Source of the DNA: Anomalospiza imberbis
Taxonomy: Eukaryota; Chordata; Aves; Passeriformes; Viduidae
NCBI RefSeq assembly: GCF_031753505.1
Contig: NC_089682.1
Location: forward strand, 70,256,561-70,320,560
Reading direction: 5' to 3'
Length of the DNA stretch: 64,000 bases
Below, piece by piece: positions 26,301 through 36,415 of the stretch (position 1 is the stretch's first letter; the number at the start of each line of letters is the position of its first letter). The notes below the pieces were generated by a model that was not told the origin of the DNA, made no database searches, and saw only the letters and a program-made list of their open reading frames with translations. The translations under genes and the position numbers were made by a program.

Positions 26301-28839
26301 TTGCACCAAAAGCCTCAGAAGTAACTTTGACCACAGCAAAAAGGCCAACACCGCATGACAGAATGATAAAAAATAAGGTCACGCTGGAACACCACACCCT
26401 TTGATGTCTCTACTCAGAGCTGATGAAATCTTGGCAACTGGATAACAGTACAGAATTCCTACCTAATTCAGAAAGGACAAGCACACAAAATTCTTTCAAT
26501 TGAAATGTCAATGATCTGCTTAGCTCCAAAAATGGTTGAATTTGGTCTGATGTGACACAATTTTGCAGCACCATCTTCTGCCATTTAACTGTGATTGTAA
26601 TGAAAAAGATGATGGATTTATTTTCTTTCTCCACTGAAAACAAAAAGCAACCAACCAAAGCTTATTTCTCTTGAAACAAAATCTCCAGTTTGTTGGCATC
26701 CAAGCCTACCTGCACATCAATCTTTCCCCGAGCTGCTGCTTTTGCTGTATTGCAGCCACAGTTCATTAAGATGAAATGTGTTCTGCTGGAGCTGCCTCAT
26801 CAGTAAGTATTGCTGAAGCAATTTAGTAATGATCTTAATGCACAGTGTTGAATTTTTATAGCCATCTCAATTGGCTATTAAAATACAGCACTGCACTTTG
26901 AAATTGCTACTGCACCACTTCAGAAATAGTTAGCATGATGGAGCTGCAAAAAAGCAATGTTCCTATCAGTGGAAACCTTACTCTTTGTGAATGATTTCTG
27001 GAAAATTTTACTTAAAATTCACTATGAGATTAGATATTCATTTTGCATTTGAACACAGGACCCTTCAGACCTGCTTGGAGAATTCTTAAGAGTTTAATGG
27101 TTTCAAGGGAAAAACAGAAAAAGTACATGCATATTATATTGCTGCACAGTCTTCCCAGACATGTTGTTTACTTCTTTACTGCTAATGGAAAATGACAATA
27201 AAATAGAAAAGGGGAAAATCATAGTTATCATGAAAATATAAGACTTCAAGCATGTAATATCCTATAGTTCACAGGAGAGCTCCAGTTTTAAGGGAGACAA
27301 CCAGACAGAAGGAGGGATGTTGAATTCCCTTTGAAATTATCCATTTTGATTTGGAAAATAATTTTTTTAATGACTGACTACCAATCTCCAAAGATGGTTA
27401 AATTAAGATTCCACCACTTCCTGCCATTAAACTCCATTTTTAACAAAAAACATAACAGATTTATCTTCTTTCTCCACTAAAGACAAAAAAGAAAAAGCCT
27501 GAGAAACTAGAACTGAAATGCCATTTGAATAATCACTATTACATTGTGAAATTGTATACAAGGACTACTTTTCCTCAGGAATAGAAGAAACCACATCACA
27601 GAGTCGATGTGGGACTTTTAAAGAAAAGATTAATATATGGTAACTTACACAAATGAGATGGCAAGCCTTTACTGACCAAAGGCAGATAATACATTTGGTA
27701 TTTTATTTATACCATGAAAAAGAATATGATAATAGCAGCTGTATACATTTATCATCACTTAAATTAAAGAGCATCATCCTCAGTCTGGGAAATATAAAGG
27801 TGCAGATATAACCTACTACTTTTACCACATCAGGCACTGGCAACACAAATGTGTCAAAATATGGTTGGAAAACATCAGAGGCTTCTATAGAACTTTTGTC
27901 ATGGTGCTTTCTAATTTTATGATTTTCAAGATAATATAATTTTAATGTGGTAATCTATCAGATATTCTTATATTAGATAATCCTAGACTGCAGGGAAGCC
28001 ATGCTTTTTAGTGATGTTAACTTCTAAATGACGGTTTGAGCCACTATCTTAAAACTGGAAAAGTATGTACCAGTGTTTGATGGAGCACTTTCTGCTAACT
28101 GGAGGAAATACGCATTCCTTCAAGCAAAGACATTTCTCAATAAAGGGTATTTTAGCTTCAGTTGTGGTGGTTTTCTATTTATACCTGAATTAAGTGATAC
28201 TTCAGGTTACAGTAATATTAAGTGAAGCACTTTTAGAGTTGGGAACCAAAATAGTTTGTTAAACCCTTGAGACTTCAGAAAGTTTGCCTGCTTCCTCATT
28301 TTTATATGGTTGTGTCTTTTAAGCTGCTCCATTTTGCTCTGTTTTAGATAAGGATTCACAGAGCACAAAAGGAGGCGAACATTGAAAACCAGAAGTAAAT
28401 TTACAGCTGATAGGATCATAAGACTGAAATTCTTCAAAGACTGTAAGAAAAGGTTCTGTACAAAATGTGAAAAAATTATTTTATTTGAAACACTTTGGAC
28501 CTTACAAAACATTATTTTTTGATTAAGAGAATATCTGCCTAACTTGCCATAAAACCCCATATTCCCACATGCTTAAGTTTGCTATGGCATATTTAGTGTG
28601 TCTTAGATTAGAGAAAAAAGATCATTAAAGTAATAGAAGTGATAGCTGTAATAAAAAAGAATAATAAAAAAAATATTTACATCATCAGTCTGAAGCAAGC
28701 ACTTGCAATCAGTTATCAAACAGCAAGATCTGAAAGCTCTCACTGTTCTCTGAAATTGGGAAATAAATGGGGTTCTTTGTTTGCAAAAAGCCCCTTCTTT
28801 CATTTTAAGTGCTGCAGCTATTACCTGAGATAAAAAGGT

Positions 28840-28878
28840 AACTTTTGACTTTGCTTTGCTAGATAAAAGTCAAAAGTT
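28840..28878. repeat. Perfect inverted repeat, 13-bp arms
   Basis: The left arm aacttttgacttt (28840-28852) and right arm aaagtcaaaagtt (28866-28878) are exact reverse complements separated by 13 nt. Confidence 0.88.
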
Positions 28879-30511
28879 TATTCCTTTCCTTACTGAAAGC
28901 AACACTTTTAATTTTTTTTTAAATGAACCCACTATTCTGCTATTCTGAATTGAACACCTTTTTTTTATTTTAGCAGACATTTTGAAACACACATCATTGA
29001 AGCATATTTTTGTGACTATTACAGTTGTCACTGCAAGCTGGGATACTATCCATGCAATAGAACACACAAGACATTTCCAATAAAGCCATCAATCCAAATT
29101 AAAATATATCTATTCTCATGAAAAAAAAGAAGCATGAACCTCTAGGAAACTACAGGCAGAAATGGACTAGAGGACAATTCAGTAAGAATCCCAGATAAAT
29201 CTACAGTGAAATCATACCTTATATTGATAGTGAAAAATCTCTGCATCTTCTCCAGAAAATCTCATAACTTACCAGAGAGCTAAAAATGCACAAATTAAAC
29301 CATACAGATTCTTTTCTTAGTATAGTAAGAAAGCTTCCTTGCCATCCACTTACTTTATTCAGTGACATCAAGAATAAAACAAATAGTTACAGGAAAAGAA
29401 AATCTACCTTGTGCCACAGGGTTGCTTCAGTTCAGCACAGAACACAACAAAATGGGAACTCTGGAACTGGTTATGCCCAATGACGTAGTCTAACATTTAG
29501 ACAGATATACATAACTCTCAAAATAAATGAGCATTATGCCCTTTTTATTAATCTTATTTTATTTTTGCATATTTTATTGAGACGTCTGGTTTAGGAGCTG
29601 CCTTTTCTGATTAAGAAATTTAAGATAAGAAGAATAGCCATCCAGAGGGAGATACAGAATAGGGCTGAACAGTGCTTAAGAGATGCATTGATTTTTAATC
29701 TGAAGCCCTAAAATATGATCACACTCCAAATGGATTAAAAGAAAAGTTTTGATATGGCCCTAATTCTGAGAGCAAAAAGAGTAGGGAATTAAGTGCCTCT
29801 AAACATGTTTTAGTGCCCAAAGCTGTGTGAGGTGGACCTCATAAGAATGTGTCACTGGTTGAATTCATCACGAATGAGCAAAAAGTATGCTTTTAGAAAA
29901 CAAAAAGTGAGAGAACTGCTGGTGTGTTCAGAGCCTTTTCATCAAAAATATCACGAACAGAAGGGCAGCTCCAGTCATCATGGCAAGATCCTGACACAGC
30001 TCAAACACCGTAATGATAGGCACTATTATCATGCAGGGTATGGGAAAGTAGTCCTGTTTCTCTAGGACTTTATACTCAAGTCACCAGAATATCCAGAGAG
30101 CAAAATTAGCTGTACTTTATGTTGTTCCCTTTTTTTGGGTGTTTTTCAGTCTGACATTTTTTCTCTGAATTTTCCTGCTGTTCTGCTTCACATACCCTGA
30201 ACTTCATTTCTGCAGTTCTGATGTCATTTAAGACACAACATTTCCTACAGAAATGAGGTCAAAAGTTTATTATCTGATCCAACAGTGCTGTAGTTACAAG
30301 AATTCTTATTTTCTTCCCTTTTCCCCCCCCTTCTGGTACATTATATCAGAGTTTAAATTATCAGCTAGGTAGGCAATTAGGTAGATAATATTTTACGTGA
30401 CCTCTGTGTTTACCCAAGTTTTTGACTACCAGAAAATTTCTACAGTAGTATAAATACATTTTTCTGCTGATCATTTAAAAATGAAATTAAAATGAATCAA
30501 GTTTAATTTCT

Positions 30512-30568
30512 ATCACTTGTGCATCAGCATGTTAATTGTGCATCATCATGTTAATTGTGCATCATCAT
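30512..30568. repeat. 19-bp tandem repeat, about three copies
   Basis: Two exact copies of gttaattgtgcatcatcat (30531-30549 and 30550-30568) follow a partial, diverged copy (cacttgtgcatcagcat). Each unit carries a TAATTG homeodomain-type core. Confidence 0.9.
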
Positions 30569-33388
30569 ACTACTCAATGCTTCTGGATTTAGTAAAAGTA
30601 TATTTGAAGTGTGGTAAGACAACATTAAAATCTTGAGGTCAGTGGAACTACTTTGGTTTAAAATCCTCCAGTCAAATGCAATAAAATGGGACTGAACACT
30701 GGAACCCCTGAACAGTGACTGAAGTTCACAATTCACTGCCCATACACAGTTCTTTGCAGGGTCTTACAGGAAGCCAATGCATAAGTTATATTACAAAGCC
30801 AGACAGCACCATTAAACTGCTTTTCTTTGAATGCCTGCATTTTGCTCCCCAGGAACAAACATTGCAGCGTGTGCAATCCATTCTCATTACTGCTAGTCTT
30901 GTTTCAATACAGAGCAAGAAAAGCTTATTACTTAATGACAGGATTTTCAGTAGTGTCTAAATCCCGGTGATTTAAATAAGAAAGATGCAAGTAATTTTTT
31001 CCTCTGTTACAGCTGTCAGCCACTGTAGAGATGCTGGCTGCTAAGACCTTCAGTGCCCTGGGAGTGACTGAAACAAAACATCTACTGTTGGCCACTCAAT
31101 CCTTTGCAAAGCCATAAAGTGAATTGCACACCTGCCTGAAGAGACATGCAAGAGGCATACAAATGACAATCTCCCAAGCACATGAAAGAGAGGAAGAGCC
31201 TGCAAGGATGACAGTTAGCAATTACCTTCAAGACAGAGACTGTGGCTATCTGCAAATATTTGCCATCAGGTGTGTCAGAGTGAAGATCAGCTTTAAATGC
31301 CTACACAGCTGAAGCTGTCTTTGAACCCTTGCTTTTCCTCTTACACAAATCATTTGTGTCTTTGCTTACATCTTCTTCTCCCAGAAGTAAAACTAAAGGG
31401 TTACAGGTTTAGCACATATGACACTAGGAGAGCATTTCTGTAAAGCAACAGGAACAAATGCATGGGGATTGGCATTCAGAAGGGACCTCATGGCAGCACA
31501 AGACCATTCCCTTCCCCCTTCACACACTCAAAGCCATCTCCAGACAATGCTTATTCAATATCTGATGTTTAAAATACATTCACCAAATTAATCAATGTCT
31601 TCTATATGGTGGTTGCTAGCTACAAAAATTAACACCCATTAGAAAAACTCAATTAACATCTATGGACTAATAACTTGTAAAAGCCCTCATCCTGAATATC
31701 TCAGATGAAATTAAAAGGACCTCTACATATAAAGCCTTGCAAATTTCCTTCTTTACCAACTTCAAGTGTTGAAAGATGTAATCTACTACGCATAGACAAG
31801 TTAGAGATCTCTCCGTTTACCTGGTATTAGGGATGCCAAGACTTGCTTTCATGTGGTAAATTCTCAGGGCAGAAAGTAATGAACTCAGTAAATGCTGGGT
31901 TATATACTGACAGAGACAGTCAGGAAAAGAACTGAAAATATATTTGCAACTCTGAATTTGGTATGGAATAACCTCCTTGTCTGAAAAACAGATTTACTTT
32001 CTTTATTAATTTTGTGAGTAGGAAAGAAGGAATAGTTTGGAAGCTACCATGCTGGTTTTCAGATCCTGCTCTGGACACCATAACATCCCAATTTCACACT
32101 GAGAAGTAAGAAACACTGTTTATATAAATACTAAGTGTTTCTTACATTGCATAGTAATGGTGTGAAAGACCAGTTCACAGACAAATCACCTGAAATACAA
32201 GGAGATAAGCATCACAGGTGTGACTACAGCCAAGAGTCATGTGTTTTATTCTCAACTTCTGCTAAGAATTTGATGCCTCTCAACAGATATTTTTTTCATG
32301 GAAGTTTTCGAAAAAAAATAAAAGGAAAAATGCTCTAGATATTAAAAATAATATTGGTAAGTATTTTCATCCCACCTATAAATTATTTATTTTCTTAATT
32401 TTGCTTTTTTATCTGTAGAATACAGAAAGCCTAACAGAGCAGGCTTCCTTGCTGCCTGAATTGTGAAGGCAAAACCCCTGGCTTTTGCAGAATACTAGCC
32501 ATCAAATTATTTTTTATCCATGTTTCCAGATGACTATAAAAGCAAAAATATAAAAAGTATATTTAGCTTAACAATAAATTAATTATTTATAGCACTTATC
32601 TGTAGCAAACTTCATCTAAGAACATAGATACAAAATCATATTTTCAGCAGGAAACCACAAAAGTTCTAAAAGTTACTTTTTTGGTATCCATTCTGTTTTA
32701 TGAAAATAATTATAAAAAGAACTAGTTACAGGTATACATTCAAAACAAACACAATGCAAACCCATTATTAGATAATGATTGCCTTTCTTGTCTGTTTTCA
32801 AGATGTAGCTAAAATTTGGTCATGGTGAATAATTTTTACTGCTTCATCACAACCAGAAAAGACAAGTTAATTTTAGCTTCTTTAGCCTTAGGTCTCTAAA
32901 AATGACTATCACATCACACACTTAGTTTAATTCCACATCTTTAAAAACACTGCCTGCACTTCTACTCTGAATTCACACGCATACAAAATACCATTAAAAA
33001 TGCTTTTCTGTTAGAAAAACAATATAGCATCTTAATTGTCCACAAGAATCCAGACTTTCAGGGATTTACCATCAGATGCATGTTTAAATATACCTTACTC
33101 TTTTCCAAGAGCAGAGCATAATGAATACTCTGCAGTGTAAAAGAGTGCACTGTTTTCAGTGTTGCACTATCTTTTTTGAGTATTAGAGGTCAATTTCAAC
33201 AATATATCTCAATATATTAAATATACTCCACTACTGCTACAAAAAAACCCTATGGAGAAGGATACTATAATAGTACATGAGGGAACATGTAAGGGAGAAC
33301 ACTGAAAAAGCTGCAGATTATTCACTATACATAAATTAGGGAGAGTAATCTCCTGTGCACTACATATATTAAGATACATGCAAATGTC

Positions 33389-33434
33389 TTAATTTCATTT
33401 TATATATATATATATATATATAAAATGAAATTAA
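33389..33434. repeat. 46-bp perfect AT-rich palindrome with a TA core
   Basis: The 13-nt arms at 33389-33401 and 33422-33434 (ttaatttcatttt / aaaatgaaattaa) flank a 20-nt alternating AT core, making one uninterrupted palindrome. A further imperfect match (gtctt / aagac) lies just outside with a two-base bulge. It is in intron B-C, about 0.7 kb downstream of the exon B donor in the transcript. Confidence 0.95.
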
Positions 33435-34147
33435 AAGACCTGCTTATGAAATAGATTATGGATCAAAAAAATTAACTGCTGTTCATTCTATTCACATCTA
33501 CTGTGAAAATATGCATTTTCTTTGTCCAGAAATTAGCTATGAAGAAAAATGCTTCTAGAAAGGAATTTGGCAATTTGGCTTTTTGTTTTGTAACCATAAG
33601 GTTCTGCTGGAAGTGATAATGTTCATTGAGACTAGTGAAGGTTTTGTGCTAGATTTCCACATAATTTTGTTGAAGAATTAAATAAAATTTTTCTATGGAT
33701 CTGGTTAAGTTGATATTCTTGAGTTCATGTTCTAAAGATAACTAGAAAAAAACGTAATGAAAGTAGAGAGATCAAGCTGGGCAATCAAAATGCCTTCTGA
33801 AAAGAGGAAGAATTCAGAAACTCCACATTCAACAGCACCTTAAATCAAAGTCAAAGGTCTGACCAGAAGAACTTTAGAGGTAGTATATGTGCTGCCGTAT
33901 AGTATCTCTGTGTGTCTTTAGAAGGTAACGAGACATCTCTGCAGTAAACATTGAATGAAGCAGACTCCTTGAACTCCTTTACATTTCAGGAAGAGACGTA
34001 ACCATGAATTCAAGTTCTACCAGCCTAAATGAACTACATTTCAGTATTTGACAGGTCAACCAGTTAGTAAATGAACAAGGTCAGATGCCAATTAAGCTAC
34101 AAGAGAGGTTAAACACCAAGTTTAAAATGGATGTCTTTCTTATCTAC

Positions 34148-34317
34148 CTTTCGGTCCTTTGAACAACTTGATCTCTACGACGGTCTCCAGTATAGGTCTC
34201 CTTCGCCGGACGTACAATCGTACTATGGAACCAGCCTCCTTCAGGGCCTCCACGGCTTTGCTGTGTGAGACTTCCGACACGTCAACCTCGTTCACTCGCA
34301 AGATGCAATCGTTGACC
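34148..34317 (-). CDS. DLG2: DLG2 coding exon B: second half of PDZ1 and PDZ1-PDZ2 linker
   Basis: This 170-nt internal exon gives one base finishing the Arg codon, 56 codons, and one base of a Gly codon. The product starts VNDCILRVNEVDVSEVSHSK, continues AVEALKEAGSIVRLYVRR, then RRPILETVVEIKLFKGPK. The His of VSHSKAVEAL is the first residue of helix alpha-B, the hallmark of class I PDZ domains that bind S/T-X-hydrophobic C-termini. The basic RRRRPILETVVEIKLF linker is the clearest DLG2 signature; DLG1 and DLG4 differ at most of these positions. The acceptor is pyrimidine-rich and ends in ttcttgtag at 34318. The donor is CCGAAAG|GTAGAT below 34148. Composition is odd: 13 CpG dinucleotides and 37 of 56 third positions G or C, while exons A and C have no CpG. 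The reading frame is intact. The exon lies 20.5 kb downstream of exon A and 25.8 kb upstream of exon C in the transcript. Confidence 0.97.
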
Positions 34318-34429
34318 CTACAAGAAAAACAAAGAACCATAGGTACTAAGTGCTTGAGCTGTTACTTCGGAATAAACAAAGTTTTGTCAGCAGTGCTGTG
34401 AAATGAAGATGACTTCACTGGGAATCTCA

Positions 34430-34480
34430 GAATTGCAGAATATGACAAGCTGGAAGGGACCCACAAGGATCATCACATCC
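34430..34480 (-). mobile_element. CR1 LINE 3'-end relic, very short
   Basis: The plus strand reads cagaattgcagaatatgaca then agctggaagggacccacaa and ggatcatcacatcc, the reverse complement of the CR1 terminus. It lies only about 110 bp upstream, in the transcript, of the exon B acceptor. It may extend further, but divergence hides the edge. Confidence 0.7.
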
Positions 34481-35724
34481 ACATCTGCCAGATGACAGAC
34501 TTAATGCAATGTGCTTCACAAGCAATGAGACAGAGCACTCAGTCCTTCCAAAAGACACACCTGATTCAAACTGGAGTCTACCCACTCACTCTCACCTACC
34601 ATCCTCCTTCATAAACTGGGGTTACATGCATTATAGAGATAGAAATAAGTAATAACTTGTCTTTACAGATTTCATTAAAACAGTTTTGACTAAACAATAT
34701 AATTGCTTTAAAACACTCACACTGCATGCTATTACTACAGACCATAGTAAGGACAACTACGGTTGCTCTTATGCAAATCTCACAGTGTGATACAAAAGCT
34801 GTCATAGTAAAAATGCCGTCCTACAAAAAGCAGACAATTTAAAAGAGAATGCTTGATGCTAAATAATTTACTCAAGTTAAATTCTTTGCTTTCAACACTG
34901 ACTCTAGGCTACAAGATCTGCTGTATGGTAATCACATTTTCTTTTTTATTAGAATACTACTAAAATTCCCTCATATGCTTACTTTGAGCATTTACTACAG
35001 TATCTGAGGATGGACAGATCATCACCCTCAATGTCCTGGTTAGATGGAACTGCATTCTCCTTATCTGACAGATTTGTCCTAGTTGGAAAGGAAATCTACA
35101 ACTTAAAAGCAGTAAAATCTATCTCCAAAGCAGCTCGCTAATGACTTAACTACTGGGCCGTCCTTTCTTTGCAAATGAGGACAAGTGAAAAGAGCAAATT
35201 CCAAAGAGCTAGATTAATTGAGACTCTAGTACTCTTCTGCAGTACATTTGTTGTGAGAAGCCTCTAAGTATTTTGGGTACAATAGAAAAAGACATATTGT
35301 AAATGAATGTGTTCTTCTGCATTTCTGAAAGGACAAGCAGTGAAGTAAATGTGGCTTGCTAAAAATATTCCCCATTTTTGCTATGTTTCTACACATAAAA
35401 ATCAACTATTAAATGTGACTCTTTACAGCAAAAGAACACTTCATCTGGATATTGATTAGAAGTCTTAGCACATGGAGGGAGAATGAAACTTTACCTAAGT
35501 TTATCAGAACTCTGGGAATTTAGGATGGTTTTTGTCATGTTCTTGTCCTGCTGCTTTTGTTTAAAACAAAATCAAATCAAAATGACAAAAATAACAGTTA
35601 GTTGAAACTGGTAAAACGTGAAAAGGACACAAAGCCTATGCTTCACTTCTGAGCAAAAGTACTGTATCACAAAGTTTCTAGATATCATTCAAAGGTCAGA
35701 TTTGGTCGTTTGCTCTAATGCTGG

Positions 35725-35835
35725 AAATTTCCATGGCTGGGAGGGGCTTTAGGCAACCTGGTCTAATGGAAAGAGTCACTGCCCAATCTTTATGGTCCCT
35801 TCCAAACCAAACCAAACTGTGCTACTATGATTCTA
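35725..35835 (+). mobile_element. CR1 LINE 3'-end fragment, short
   Basis: 'gctttaggcaacctggtcta' then 'atggtcccttccaaaccaaa' and 'ctatgattcta' are the last ~110 bp of a CR1 tail in plus orientation. Confidence 0.82.
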
Positions 35836-36294
35836 AGCCTTTGCACACCTGTAGGCTTTTTTCTCCCTCATAAGGAAGTTAATTTTTCATTGTTTAATAA
35901 ATAAATACAATATTCAAGAACATGCATGCACATGCTGCAACAAAATAAACCTAAAAGTATAATAGCAAAAAAGTCAGGAAACCCAGTTCATGAAAATTCT
36001 TTCAGACTATTAAGTGCATGGTCTTACCCCTTAGGGAAAAAATTATTCTGCAAGTAGTTCTCCAATGCATTCTCCTGGCTTTATGTCCACCTGGCAAGTC
36101 TATGGAAAAATTTTATTTTTGTGATTTCTTTTCTCATTTATTGCTGGATATGCCCTAAACCTGTAAGTTAGTTTCAGATGGTGACAGACCTGTGCCCAGG
36201 GGAAGAGCTGCCTCATAACACAAGATAACACAAGTCCAACAGAAAAGATCGTAGTAGTTTCACCAATACATACAAAAGAAGTTGTATTGTCATA

Positions 36295-36415
36295 TAGTCA
36301 GGGAAAGGTTTGGGTTGGGAGAGACCTCATGCATCTTGGCTTTTTGGGCTGCCAGTGCACATTGCCAGGTCATGTTGAGCTTCTCATCCATCAATATCTC
36401 CCAGTAGTGGAGGCC
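36295..36415 (-). mobile_element. CR1 LINE internal/3' fragment
   Basis: 'gggctgccagtgcacattgc', 'caggtcatgttgagcttctc' and 'atccatcaatatctcccagt' are the reverse complement of a CR1 ORF2 segment. The 'gtttgggttgggagagacct' just before it resembles the CR1 terminus, so the copy may be internally deleted. Confidence 0.75.

Larger units (their letters stand above)
8361..34147 (-). other. DLG2: DLG2 intron between exons B and C (25.8 kb)
   Basis: This is a complete GT-AG intron: it begins GTAGATA next to exon B and ends TTTTCCAG next to exon C. It carries CR1 fragments at about 11430, 17345 and 20070, a strong hairpin at 10930-10989, a smaller one at 28840-28878, a GAAA microsatellite at 15948, a 19-bp tandem repeat at 30512-30568, and a long AT palindrome at 33389-33434. 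The stretches 8383-10900, 11690-17340, 17480-20070, 20380-28830 and 28880-30500 show no exon, RNA gene or repeat that I can support beyond simple-sequence runs; they are AT-rich with chance ORFs. Confidence 0.9.
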
